Positions 51,138-60,183 of a stretch of DNA of 64,000 nt are shown here, piece after piece (positions within the stretch are counted from its first letter, which is position 1; the number at the start of each line of letters is the position of its first letter). The notes under the pieces were generated by a model. That model saw only the letters and a program-made list of their open reading frames with translations. It searched no databases and was not told the DNA's origin. Source of the stretch: Claveliimonas sp034178805 (GTDB lineage: Bacteria > Bacillota > Clostridia > Lachnospirales > Lachnospiraceae); assembly GCF_050314255.1 (NCBI RefSeq), contig NZ_JBNPMZ010000007.1, positions 67,231 to 131,230 of the forward strand, given 5' to 3'. The position numbers and the translations under genes were made by a program.

Positions 51138-52007
51138 ATGTGGATTGCCGGCAACTGGAAAGATTATGAAGTAATAGACTGCAGTAAAGGGGAAAAATTA
51201 GAGCGTTGGGGGGACTATCTTCTGGTGCGTCCGGATCCGCAGGTTATCTGGGACACTCCGAAGAAAAACCGGGGCTGGAAACAGATGAACGGTCACTACC
51301 ACCGCAGCAAAAAGGGTGGCGGTGAATGGGAATTCTTCGATCTGCCCGAGCAGTGGCAGATTCATTACCGGGATCTGACTTTCAACCTGAAACCATTCAG
51401 CTTCAAGCATACCGGTTTGTTCCCGGAGCAGGCCACCAACTGGGACTGGTTCTCCGATAAAATACGAAACGCCGGAAGACCTGTCAAGGTACTGAATCTG
51501 TTTGCTTACACCGGCGGTGCCACCCTGGCCGCAGCCGCTGCCGGCGCCAGCGTAACTCATGTGGACGCCTCCAAAGGCATGGTCGCATGGGCGAAAGAAA
51601 ACGCAGTATCTTCCGGTCTTAAGGATGCTCCTATCCGCTGGCTGGTGGATGATTGTGTCAAATTCGTAGAGCGCGAGATCCGCCGGGGCAACCATTACGA
51701 CGCCATCATTATGGATCCGCCATCCTACGGCAGAGGCCCTAAAGGTGAAATCTGGAAAATCGAAGATTCCATCCACCACTTTATCAAACTTTGTACCAAC
51801 ATCCTTTCGGATGACCCACTGTTCTTCCTTGTAAACTCTTACACCACGGGACTGGCTCCTGCCGTGCTCACCTACATGCTGAGCACAGAGCTCAAATCCT
51901 ACCGCGGAAAAGTAGAGTCTCAGGAAATCGGACTGCCCGTTACCAGTACCGGGCTGGTGCTGCCCTGCGGAGCTTCCGGGCGCTGGGAATGTCAATTGGG
52001 GACGTAG
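51138..52007 (+). CDS. Class I SAM-dependent methyltransferase, RlmI/RlmK-like
   Basis: A 289-residue methyltransferase with the SAM motif VLNLFAYTGGATLAAAAAGA, the acidic strand VTHVDASKGMVAWAKENA and the catalytic-type MDPPSYGRGPKGEIW. It resembles the catalytic domain of 23S rRNA cytosine-C5 methyltransferases of the RlmI group, without the PUA domain. The target is not known. The last codons (CQLGT and stop) lie within a 54-bp palindrome, so the natural C-terminus may have been replaced. Confidence 0.85.
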   Translation: MWIAGNWKDYEVIDCSKGEKLERWGDYLLVRPDPQVIWDTPKKNRGWKQMNGHYHRSKKGGGEWEFFDLPEQWQIHYRDLTFNLKPFSFKHTGLFPEQATNWDWFSDKIRNAGRPVKVLNLFAYTGGATLAAAAAGASVTHVDASKGMVAWAKENAVSSGLKDAPIRWLVDDCVKFVEREIRRGNHYDAIIMDPPSYGRGPKGEIWKIEDSIHHFIKLCTNILSDDPLFFLVNSYTTGLAPAVLTYMLSTELKSYRGKVESQEIGLPVTSTGLVLPCGASGRWECQLGT

Positions 52008-52041
52008 TAAAATGCATTTTACTACGTCCCCAATTGACATT
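51988..52041. repeat. 54-bp perfect palindrome, REP-like
   Basis: Bases 51988-52014 are the exact reverse complement of 52015-52041. The arms contain TGTCAATTGGGGACGTAGT, the kind of GGGGACG-type palindrome dispersed in clostridial genomes. The methyltransferase stop codon (52005-52007) is inside the left arm. As RNA it forms a very stable hairpin and could also end transcription. Confidence 0.85.
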
Positions 52042-52090
52042 TGACCTGTACCCTCTTGTTTTTCTCGCACCATTCTGATACATTTAAGAT

Positions 52091-52702
52091 ATGGAAAAAA
52101 TACATATTTTAACAAACCCAAACGAACTGAATCAAACAACGCCCTTTGAGATCCGTCATCTGCTCTGGGGCACCAAATCCATTCCACGCACCTATGCATA
52201 TCTGGGATTCATCCCCGATGATGGGTTCTACCTGCGTATGGTATGTGAGGAGTGTGATCCTCTGCGCACTTATACCGAGAAAAATAGTCCGGTATATCAG
52301 GACAGCGCAGTGGAAGCTTTCTTTCAGTTCGAGCCGAAAGGCAGCTACTCCCCGGTATATCTCAATTTTGAGGCAAATGCGAACGGAGCTTTATTGGCAG
52401 GATATGGCGCTGCCCGCACCTACCGTTCTTATTTTACCGAAGCCGAATACCGGGAATTCGACTGTAAAGCCGAAATATCAGATGACCGATGGGCGGTAAA
52501 CTTACGGATTCCGCTCCACATTCTGGAACATATTTACGGAAGTCTCTCACTGAAGGAAGGGGATACCTTCAGCTTTAATCTTTATAAGATTTCAGAGACG
52601 GCTGAGATTGAGCATTATGCTTCTTTTTCACCAATACGGACCTCCACACCTACATTTCATGTTCCGGAGTTTTTTGCAACGGCTGTTCTGACACGTGCCT
52701 GA
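52091..52702 (+). CDS. Carbohydrate-binding family 9-like protein
   Basis: A 203-residue soluble protein without signal peptide. YLGFIPDDGFYLRMVCEE, PVYQDSAVEAFFQFEP and the C-terminal beta segments fit the CBM9/DOMON-like family, which is usually extracellular. Its role in the cytoplasm is unclear. No Shine-Dalgarno is visible before the ATG, and a TACATT -10-like element ends only seven bases upstream (TTGTTT 17 bases before it). A leaderless message is possible. Confidence 0.75.
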   Translation: MEKIHILTNPNELNQTTPFEIRHLLWGTKSIPRTYAYLGFIPDDGFYLRMVCEECDPLRTYTEKNSPVYQDSAVEAFFQFEPKGSYSPVYLNFEANANGALLAGYGAARTYRSYFTEAEYREFDCKAEISDDRWAVNLRIPLHILEHIYGSLSLKEGDTFSFNLYKISETAEIEHYASFSPIRTSTPTFHVPEFFATAVLTRA

Positions 52703-52782
52703 TACATCAACACAGGGATAACTGCGCCATTGTCAGTATACCGGAGTACATTTAAATACTATGTCATGAGAAGGAGTGTATT

Positions 52783-53514
52783 ATGAGAATTGTAAAAACA
52801 ACTGATTACAAAGATATGAGCAGAAAGGCTGCAAATATTATTTCTGCCCAGATTATTGCAAAACCGGACTGTGTATTAGGTCTGGCAACCGGCTCTACCC
52901 CTATTGGAACTTATGAGAAACTGGTGAAACGTTATAAAAAGGGCGATTTGGATTTCTCCCAGGTAAGAACTGTTAATCTGGATGAGTACAAAGGTCTGAC
53001 TCGCGACAACGATCAGAGCTATTATTATTTCATGCATGAGCATCTGTTCAACCATGTAAATATTCCGGAGGAATCTACCAATGTTCCGGATGGAACTGCC
53101 TCTGACGGAGATTCCGAATGTGTACGCTACGAAGCGCTGATTCGTGAACTTGGCGGACAGGATCTGCAGCTTCTTGGTCTGGGTCATAACGGACACATCG
53201 GATTCAACGAGCCTTCAGACAGTTTTGCAAAAACAACTCACTGTGTAGACCTTCAGGAGCGCACCATTGAAGCAAACAAACGCTTCTTCGCTTCTGCGGA
53301 TGAAGTTCCAAAACAGGCTTACACCATGGGAATCGGTACTATCATGCAGGCGAAGAAAATCCTGATCATCGCAAGCGGCGAAGACAAAGCAGATATTATC
53401 CGTGATGCCTTCTTCGGACCGGTTACACCGAGAGTACCTGCTTCTATTCTTCAGTTCCATCCGGATGTTACTCTGGTTGCAGACGCTGCAGCATTGTCAA
53501 AAATTCCGGAATAA
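52783..53514 (+). CDS. nagB: Glucosamine-6-phosphate deaminase
   Basis: A 243-residue enzyme converting glucosamine-6-phosphate to fructose-6-phosphate and ammonia. Motifs are LGLATGSTPIGTYEKL, the catalytic Asp in VNLDEYKGL, and LLGLGHNGHIGFNEP with the catalytic His. GAAGGAG precedes the ATG. nagA is not adjacent. Confidence 0.96.
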   Translation: MRIVKTTDYKDMSRKAANIISAQIIAKPDCVLGLATGSTPIGTYEKLVKRYKKGDLDFSQVRTVNLDEYKGLTRDNDQSYYYFMHEHLFNHVNIPEESTNVPDGTASDGDSECVRYEALIRELGGQDLQLLGLGHNGHIGFNEPSDSFAKTTHCVDLQERTIEANKRFFASADEVPKQAYTMGIGTIMQAKKILIIASGEDKADIIRDAFFGPVTPRVPASILQFHPDVTLVADAAALSKIPE

Positions 53515-53522
53515 GAACAACT

Positions 53523-53551
53523 AAAGCCTGCGGAGCACTCCGCAGGCTTTT
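53523..53551 (+). terminator. Terminator after nagB
   Basis: AGCCTGCGGA/TCCGCAGGCT, loop GCAC, followed by TTT. It starts nine bases after the stop codon. The next 60 bases hold a degenerate GGGGAC-type repeat flanked by two TTTTGCAACG copies (near 53549 and 53583). Confidence 0.85.
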
Positions 53552-53613
53552 GCAACGGGGACAGTTTCCATGACTCTCATCTATTTTGCAACGCCCCAAA
53601 TTTCAACACGTAA

Positions 53614-54261
53614 TCATTGTGAAAGAAGCCCTATCACATCATGGAGTGAATCCAATATCCGATATGACATTCTACGTATCTCATCATCCGGTTCAACCAA
53701 ATCCGGAATCATGACCGGATACAATCCTGCCACATAAGCGGAACGAATTCCATTCGGCGCATCTTCAAGGGCAAGAGCATTTGACGGATTGACACCGAGC
53801 TCTCTGCAGGTAGCCAGATATATCTCCGGATCCGGTTTTGCATTCTTCACCATATCTCCAAAAACGAATCCATCAAAATAGTCGTCTAGCCCTGCCTGAG
53901 CCAGCAGATTTTCCGCATATGCCCGTCTGGAGGAAGTTGCCACTGCCATGCGAATCCCTTTATTTCTTCCATATTCCAGAAGTTCCTTCGCCCCGGGCTT
54001 CAGCGGCACTCCTTCCCGATCGGCAATCAGCCTGAAATTCTCCCGTGTCCCCGCATGAAACGCTTCCATTGGAAAATCCGGCCCATATACCTGATAAAAA
54101 TACTCTGTTCTGCTTTTCACATTCATCCCAAGCGTATGATAAATATGTTCTCCTACTCTTCCAACTCCAAGCTGTTCTCCCGTTACATTCCATGACTTCT
54201 GAACGATCCGCTCCGAATCAAAAAGTAGGCCATCCATGTCAAATACAATTGCTTCTATCAT
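53614..54261 (-). CDS. HAD-superfamily phosphatase, beta-phosphoglucomutase-like
   Basis: A 215-residue hydrolase with motif I IVFDMDGLLFDSE, motif II AVATSSRR, and motif III/IV KPDPEIYLATC and LEDAPNGI. The cap domain is of the PGM type. The substrate is unknown. The ATG lies one base after the stop of a 53-codon gene and has only a weak RBS, so it is probably translated by coupling. Confidence 0.88.
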   Translation of the reverse strand: MIEAIVFDMDGLLFDSERIVQKSWNVTGEQLGVGRVGEHIYHTLGMNVKSRTEYFYQVYGPDFPMEAFHAGTRENFRLIADREGVPLKPGAKELLEYGRNKGIRMAVATSSRRAYAENLLAQAGLDDYFDGFVFGDMVKNAKPDPEIYLATCRELGVNPSNALALEDAPNGIRSAYVAGLYPVMIPDLVEPDDEIRRMSYRILDSLHDVIGLLSQ

Positions 54262-54262
54262 A

Positions 54263-54424
54263 CTAAAACTCAATTCCCTGTCCAAGAGCATCCTTCAGAT
54301 ATGTGGTTACATCTTCCAGCTTCTGAATCATCTCCTGTTTCTCTTCCCATGCATCTCCGCTCATTTCCAAATTAACGAGACAGTTTTTCACATGCTTCAG
54401 TTCTTTAATTAATTCTTCTGTCAT
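54263..54424 (-). CDS. Small coupled protein upstream of the HAD gene
   Basis: A 53-residue acidic, helical protein, MTEELIKELKHVKNCLVNLE and onward, ending ALGQGIEF. The ATG at 54424 has AGGGG eight bases upstream; an ATG two codons earlier is too close. Heptad-like spacing of hydrophobic residues suggests a coiled coil. No family is recognised. The stop codon is one base before the HAD gene start. Confidence 0.6.
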   Translation of the reverse strand: MTEELIKELKHVKNCLVNLEMSGDAWEEKQEMIQKLEDVTTYLKDALGQGIEF

Positions 54425-54491
54425 ATCCATAACCCCTTTCGGCTTTCATTTGTGCATAAATCTTCTATAAATATTATACCATGTCGTGAAC

Positions 54492-55811
54492 TTAAGAACA
54501 ACCTTTCAGACAGTATTCCCCACACCCGGTTTCTTCCACCGAGCATTCGTAGAACTTTTGGGCCGCCCTGATCAGATACTCCAGATCCTGCCCCCCTGCC
54601 GTTTCGTAAGGTGAATGCATGGCAAGCTGAGGCAGACCAATGTCCGCACAATTAAGGGCAACCTGCGTACCGGAAATATTGCCAAGCGTAGATCCCCCGG
54701 CAATGTCCGAGCGGTTCGTGAATACCTGGCAGGGCACATCCACTGACTCGCATATCTGACGGAACATAGCTGCTGCCACTGCATCCGTAGTATATTTCTG
54801 ATTACCGCTGTATTTCAGCACAATTCCTCTGTTCAGATATGGTCTTTCGGTAGGGCATGCTTTCTCCGGATAATTCGGATGAACCGCATGGGCATTGTCA
54901 GCCGACAGCATGAAACTGGATGCCAGTAACCTTCGATACATGGAGGCATTTCCTCCAAAACTCTCACAGATACGGGTCAGTACATCCTTCAGGAAAGTAG
55001 ATGCAGCCCCCTGCTTCGTTCCGCTCCCCACTTCTTCATTATCATAAACGCAGTGTACCGGGATACTTTCTCCATCCTCTGCCATGAGAAACGCCTGAAG
55101 AGAGGCGTAGACACATTCCAAATCGTCCAGTTTTCCTATGGAAATGAATTCCTCCTGCGCTCCCCAGACACTGCCCGGCATCCGGTTATATAGATACAGG
55201 TCACTTCCCAGAATATCCTCTTCACAGACACCTGCCGCCTCTGCCATCTGTTTTTTCAGACTCCCTTTAGAAAGCTCTGTTCCATAAAGAGGCAGCATAT
55301 CTTTTTGCACATTGTATTTATAGCCTTCATTAGCCTCACGATTCATGTGAATGGCAAGATTTGGAATCAGAACCAGATTCCGATCCATCTGAACCAGATG
55401 AGTTTTTAGCATCCCTTTATCTTTTACCACCAGTCTTCCCGCAACAGAAAGCGGACGGTCAAACCATGGTGCCAGCAGCATACCTCCATACTTTTCCACA
55501 TCCAGCTTCACATAATAATCATCTGTTTTTATCTCCGGATTTTCTTTGATTTTAAAACATGGGGCATCACTGTGGCTGGCCATGATCTGAAATCCCCGAA
55601 AAGTCCCCGCGGGAATCCGGAATGCAATTAGGGCAGATCCGTTGCGGATCACATAGTATTTCCCTCCTGCTTTCAGTTCCCACTCCCCACTTTCCAATAG
55701 TTGTACATATCCGTTTTCCTGAAGTGAGCGCCTCATGTTTTCAACTGCATGAAAAGGCGTAGGGCTAGCCTCAATAAAAGAAAATAGTGAATCTGTATAT
55801 TTCTGCTTCAT
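54492..55811 (-). CDS. M18 family aspartyl aminopeptidase-like peptidase
   Basis: A 439-residue di-zinc aminopeptidase. Metal and catalytic segments are MASHSDAPCFKIKENP, CVYDNEEVGSGTKQGA, MLSADNAHAVHPNYPEK and the C-terminal MHSPYETAGGQDLEYL. The family removes N-terminal acidic or neutral residues from peptides, which fits an amino-acid fermenter. The ATG at 55811 has GGAGG nine bases upstream. Confidence 0.94.
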   Translation of the reverse strand: MKQKYTDSLFSFIEASPTPFHAVENMRRSLQENGYVQLLESGEWELKAGGKYYVIRNGSALIAFRIPAGTFRGFQIMASHSDAPCFKIKENPEIKTDDYYVKLDVEKYGGMLLAPWFDRPLSVAGRLVVKDKGMLKTHLVQMDRNLVLIPNLAIHMNREANEGYKYNVQKDMLPLYGTELSKGSLKKQMAEAAGVCEEDILGSDLYLYNRMPGSVWGAQEEFISIGKLDDLECVYASLQAFLMAEDGESIPVHCVYDNEEVGSGTKQGAASTFLKDVLTRICESFGGNASMYRRLLASSFMLSADNAHAVHPNYPEKACPTERPYLNRGIVLKYSGNQKYTTDAVAAAMFRQICESVDVPCQVFTNRSDIAGGSTLGNISGTQVALNCADIGLPQLAMHSPYETAGGQDLEYLIRAAQKFYECSVEETGCGEYCLKGCS

Positions 55812-55846
55812 TGTCACATGCCTCCTGTGTCTTTAACTGTTCCGCA

Positions 55847-56032
55847 TTATTCTATAACACTATACTGCAGATATTCATACAACAGCTTCGTCCCCTCCCG
55901 GATCTCCGCAGGCAGCAGCGCACGCGCAACCATTTTCGGCTCTGCCGCTGCGTCAGCCTCCTCCATATTCCTGAGCATAGCATAGTCTCCGTCAATTTTT
56001 TCCACCACATATCGGTATGTTTTTAAATCCAT
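55847..56032 (-). CDS. Small DUF3006-like protein
   Basis: A 61-residue protein with VVEKIDGDYAMLRNM near the start and ALLPAEIREGTKLLYEYLQY at the end. The FDGDYAVL-then-LPxxxKEG layout resembles DUF3006-type proteins. It begins 12 bases after the GTPase-nuclease gene and may be in its operon. Confidence 0.6.
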   Translation of the reverse strand: MDLKTYRYVVEKIDGDYAMLRNMEEADAAAEPKMVARALLPAEIREGTKLLYEYLQYSVIE

Positions 56033-56044
56033 AATTCTTCTCCT

Positions 56045-58822
56045 TTATTTAAATTCTTTTCGTCCAAGCCGTACTTCATTCATCTCTTCCCGCATTGCAT
56101 CATCCATGTGGTCAAAAAGATAATTCTTTCCGCTCTCCCTGTGACTTTCCCATTCCTCCTGTATCTGGCGGCGTACGATTTCCACTTCCTCCCGGAATTC
56201 TCTTGCGGATATCAGTTTTCCGCCCTGCCCCAGGGTAACTACCTGCTCCACACCGTCAGAAGTTGCAACCGTCACGTGATATTTCCGGCCGATCTGATGT
56301 ACTACTTTCTCAATATACTGGTCTGCCGTCTCAGCTTCTTTTGTATATACCACATGGATATTGTGATATTTCTGAATTTCCATTGCGTATCCTTCGACCT
56401 TGTAGGCATCAAATACAAGAATGACAGCACACTTTTTAAAGCCCTGGTAATTACAGAGAATATCCATCAATTTATTTCTCGCCGCCTCGATATTTTCCTT
56501 CGCCAGTTCTTTCAGATCATCCCACGCGAAAATGATGTTGTATCCATCCACCAGCAGATATTCTTCGATTACTTCTTCCTTCTTCTGCTTTTTCCTGTCA
56601 TTATCCGCTGAAACAGTTCTCAGAGTATTACCGGTATTTCTCTCTATCTTCCCATAGGTACGGATAAATATTTCTTCCAGCTCTTTTTCTTCCTTCGCAT
56701 TCCAGGACGGACGATGGTCTGCCCTGCCGGTTCCGGTTTTGCCCCGTCCGGTTTCTTTTTTCCCTGTCATATTGCCGGATTTCAAAGCTTCTTCCTGCCG
56801 TCTCGCCTCTTCCCGTGCTCTGGCTTCCACCTCGCGTTTTTCCAGCTGATTCTCCAGATGCATATAGTCCGGCACCTGATTCCATGGGACATTGAATCCC
56901 GCTCCATGCGCACAGAAGACAGATCCTGCAGGATTGTCCAGATCCCGCTCCGGATCATAACCGATTTCTGCAATTACTTCTTCCGGATTATGGCATGGCT
57001 CATAGCCTTTGAAAATACAGGACAGACGCCCCCTGCCCTTCGTGTATCCGATCACTTCCATCTGATAATCCCGCATGGTGGCTACCGGCGCACTTCCGCT
57101 TATCACTGCCATTTCGCCGTCCGTCTCCGGCGGCTCAAATGTACCCGCCATCCGCTGGATATCCGTAAGTGCTCTTCCCACCATCTCCGCCGGAACTTCC
57201 AGCCGATACTCATAATAAGGTTCCAGAAGAACCGGTTCTGCCTGCATCAGCCCCTGACGTACCGCCCGGTAGGTCGCCTGCCGGAAATCCCCGCCTTCTG
57301 TATGTTTCAGATGCGCCCGGCCTGCTGCCAGCGTGATCTTCATATCCGTAACAGCAGACCCGGTCAGCACACCTCTGTGCACCTTCTCTGCGAGATGAGT
57401 CAGGATCAGTCTCTGCCAGTTCTTATCCAGCACATCCTCACTGCAGTCACTGCAGAGCTCCAGTCCACTGCCGCGTTTCGCCGGTTCCAGGATCAGATGC
57501 ACCTCCGCATAATGCCGGAGGGGTTCAAAATGTCCTACACCTTCCACGGTCTTTCCAATGGTCTCTTTATATACAATATTTCCGGTTCCGAATTCCACTT
57601 CCATGCCAAACCGTTCCCGGATCACACTTTTCAGAATCTCTGTCTGCACCTCGCCCATCAGCCGCGCATGAATCTCCCCCAGCTCCTCATTCCATACAAT
57701 CCGGAGCATGGGGTCTTCCTCTTCCAGCTGCTTCAAATTGCGAAGCGTCGTATGCACATCACAGTCCTTCGGAAGCATGATCTGATAATTCAGAACCGGT
57801 TCCAGAACCGGCTTATCTGACATCTTCTCTCTTCCAATCCCCTCGCCCGGACAGGTCATTGAAAGCCCCGTAACCGCACAGATACTTCCCGCCTCCGCCT
57901 CCTGCAAAAGTTCATACTTTTCTCCCGAGTACACCCGGATCTGGTTCACCTTCTCCTCCCAGGATTCGCCGCATTTTGTCTCACCGCTCAGACTGTCCTT
58001 TACATGCAGAATTCCAGACGTAACCCGAAGATGGGTCAGGCGGTTTCCCTGATCGTCCCGGGATATCTTATACACTTTGGCTCCAAAGCCATTCTCCGCA
58101 TCATTCTTTAAAGCACGTCCCGGCTGCGCATATTTCTTCAGACCATCCAGCAATTCCTGTACTCCATCCAGCTTGAGAGCAGACCCAAAATAGCAGGGGA
58201 ATACTCTGCGCTCTCCGATCATTCGCCGAATGGTGTCGTCTTCCGGCCTTCCCTGTTCCAGATATTCTTCCAAAGCCGTCTCATCACAGACGGAAATATT
58301 TTCCAGGAATTCCTCGCTTTCATCGAATAGTATGCAGGATTCATCCAGCCGCTTCTTCATCTCAGCCATTAATGCATCCCTGTCCGTTCCGTTTTGATCC
58401 ATCTTATTAATAAATAAAAACACCGGAATCCAATATTTTTTCAAAAGATTCCACAGGGTACGTGTATGCCCCTGCACTCCGTCTGCACCACTCACGACAA
58501 GAATGGCATAGTCCAGCACCTGCAAGGTGCGCTCCATCTCCGCCGAGAAGTCCACATGCCCCGGAGTATCCAGAAGTGTTGCCTGCATATCCCCCAACCG
58601 GAACTCTGCCTGTTTGGAAAATATGGTAATCCCCCGGCTGCGTTCCAGCTCAAAGGTGTCCAGAAATGCATCCTTGTAATCGACTCTTCCAAGCTTTCGT
58701 ATATTCCCACACAAATACAGGATGCCTTCCGACAATGTTGTCTTACCGGCATCCACATGGGCCAGAATACCAATACATATATGTTTATTCACATTTTTCT
58801 TCATTCCACTATCGTTCTCCAC
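56045..58822 (-). CDS. Tet(M)-like translational GTPase fused to a C-terminal NYN (Rae1/YacP-type) nuclease domain
   Basis: A 925-residue fusion. Residues 1-670 follow the ribosomal-protection GTPase layout: G1 AHVDAGKTT (21-29), G3 DTPGHVDF (85-92), G4 NKMD (139-142), then EF-G-like domains. After a charged, low-complexity linker (about 675-745) comes a NYN-type domain with VDGYNIIFAWDDL (from 758) and acidic residues D759, D834 and D856. B. subtilis Rae1/YacP is an A-site mRNA endonuclease, and Tet(M) acts at the A site, so a ribosome-clearing or mRNA-cleaving factor is plausible. It is not evidence of tetracycline resistance. The start is GTG at 58822 with GGGAG upstream; ATG at 58804 is an alternative. 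Confidence 0.88.
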   Translation of the reverse strand: MENDSGMKKNVNKHICIGILAHVDAGKTTLSEGILYLCGNIRKLGRVDYKDAFLDTFELERSRGITIFSKQAEFRLGDMQATLLDTPGHVDFSAEMERTLQVLDYAILVVSGADGVQGHTRTLWNLLKKYWIPVFLFINKMDQNGTDRDALMAEMKKRLDESCILFDESEEFLENISVCDETALEEYLEQGRPEDDTIRRMIGERRVFPCYFGSALKLDGVQELLDGLKKYAQPGRALKNDAENGFGAKVYKISRDDQGNRLTHLRVTSGILHVKDSLSGETKCGESWEEKVNQIRVYSGEKYELLQEAEAGSICAVTGLSMTCPGEGIGREKMSDKPVLEPVLNYQIMLPKDCDVHTTLRNLKQLEEEDPMLRIVWNEELGEIHARLMGEVQTEILKSVIRERFGMEVEFGTGNIVYKETIGKTVEGVGHFEPLRHYAEVHLILEPAKRGSGLELCSDCSEDVLDKNWQRLILTHLAEKVHRGVLTGSAVTDMKITLAAGRAHLKHTEGGDFRQATYRAVRQGLMQAEPVLLEPYYEYRLEVPAEMVGRALTDIQRMAGTFEPPETDGEMAVISGSAPVATMRDYQMEVIGYTKGRGRLSCIFKGYEPCHNPEEVIAEIGYDPERDLDNPAGSVFCAHGAGFNVPWNQVPDYMHLENQLEKREVEARAREEARRQEEALKSGNMTGKKETGRGKTGTGRADHRPSWNAKEEKELEEIFIRTYGKIERNTGNTLRTVSADNDRKKQKKEEVIEEYLLVDGYNIIFAWDDLKELAKENIEAARNKLMDILCNYQGFKKCAVILVFDAYKVEGYAMEIQKYHNIHVVYTKEAETADQYIEKVVHQIGRKYHVTVATSDGVEQVVTLGQGGKLISAREFREEVEIVRRQIQEEWESHRESGKNYLFDHMDDAMREEMNEVRLGRKEFK

Positions 58823-58837
58823 TCTATCATTCTCCCT

Positions 58838-60145
58838 CTAAGGAAGGCAGGCACAAGGGACACAATGGGATCCGTAACTCAATACCTCATAGCCAATCCC
58901 CTGAGCTGTAAGTTCTTCACAAAATCCCTGAAAATACAGCTCTTCCTCCCATTGCTGGGCAAATTCCAAAAAGAAATATCCATTTGCAGCTATGACTTCA
59001 ATCACGATTCCGTCATTTCCCAATTCATTTTCAATCTGAATTTCCTTCACATAGCGTTCTGCCTCGCCCATCTTTGCCTGCCCCACATAACTTACAACAT
59101 AACTGGTTCTGCCCATAAAGCTCTCCCGCATTTTGTTAGCCATTGCACGCTTTGCCTCAACCGTCGGCAGCTGATCCATCATAGTGTAGTACTTACAGGC
59201 ATTTCCAACACCCGCCAACAGTAACTCTTTGTCCGAAGCAAGAATCAAACGCCCTCTGTATGCCGTTGCCTGAGTTGTAAATGGTTTTGCCTTTATCACA
59301 TCATCATAAGACAGGAATGTAATTCCTATCGGGGAACCTTTATACTGAGGTGTATCCAGCGCCGGACGAAGATTAATAGCCATACCGGCAACAATGGAAC
59401 TCTCATTTTCGGGATTCAATCTGTCTATTGCTCTTGCCATCATAAGAGACAACACCACCCCCGGACTTCCATCCTGTCTGTGACAATACTGCATCATCTC
59501 TTTCTCTGAAATCCTCAGGGCATAGTGTACCGGTTCCGTAACATGAATACGCGTATCCTCATGCAAATTCAGAGCTTTCCCTTTATCAAATCCACCATTT
59601 TTCTGTACCCTGCTGCTGCATTTTTTTATAAATTCTACATTCGGCTCAGGTAGTTTTCGCTTTCCACTCATAATCTCCTCATAAGGATTTACAGTTTCTT
59701 CTTTTGAAATTTCAATTCCTGCCCGGATTCCCTCTGAAGAAAGAGATGAGTCATATCTGGTGAGACAGTAATAATAAACAAGTGTCCGCAACATCTCCAT
59801 TGCCCCGTTTCCATCCGTAAGGCCGTGGAACATATTCAGATATATAGCATCCTCAAAATACGTAACTGCAAACAGATACTCATTATTCTCCCGACTACCC
59901 AGACGGGCCGGTTCATCTGTATGTTTAACCACAATCGGAGCTGTATTTCTCTCGAGATAATATTCCCGTTCATTTCGCTCACACTTCACCATATAGTAAG
60001 GATAGCGCTGTGCCATCCTGTCAACCGCTTCCTGAAGGAGTTTGCCATCAATAGCATCCTGTAAACGAAGCGTAATTCGATATGACTCAGCGTTCTCCTC
60101 TCCTGCCGTATAAAAATAGGTCGATTCAGATATGATTTTTTCCAT
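58838..60145 (-). CDS. Condensation/alcohol-acetyltransferase-like protein
   Basis: A 435-residue protein of the chloramphenicol-acetyltransferase/condensation superfamily. The HxxxDG active-site motif is intact in MFHGLTDGNGAMEM. A late NDGIVIEVIAANGYFFLEF matches alcohol acetyltransferase-like proteins. No carrier protein or adenylation domain is nearby, so it probably acts as a stand-alone acyltransferase. The substrate is unknown. Confidence 0.75.
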   Translation of the reverse strand: MEKIISESTYFYTAGEENAESYRITLRLQDAIDGKLLQEAVDRMAQRYPYYMVKCERNEREYYLERNTAPIVVKHTDEPARLGSRENNEYLFAVTYFEDAIYLNMFHGLTDGNGAMEMLRTLVYYYCLTRYDSSLSSEGIRAGIEISKEETVNPYEEIMSGKRKLPEPNVEFIKKCSSRVQKNGGFDKGKALNLHEDTRIHVTEPVHYALRISEKEMMQYCHRQDGSPGVVLSLMMARAIDRLNPENESSIVAGMAINLRPALDTPQYKGSPIGITFLSYDDVIKAKPFTTQATAYRGRLILASDKELLLAGVGNACKYYTMMDQLPTVEAKRAMANKMRESFMGRTSYVVSYVGQAKMGEAERYVKEIQIENELGNDGIVIEVIAANGYFFLEFAQQWEEELYFQGFCEELTAQGIGYEVLSYGSHCVPCACLP

Positions 60146-60183
60146 TATACTCCTCCTTGTTTTCTTGAGTAATTTTCATTGTA

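Noticed and set aside
56045..58822. Tetracycline resistance gene tet(M)/tet(W)
   Set aside because: The extra NYN domain, divergent domain IV/V sequence and chromosomal housekeeping context argue against a resistance determinant. No mobile-element signs are present.
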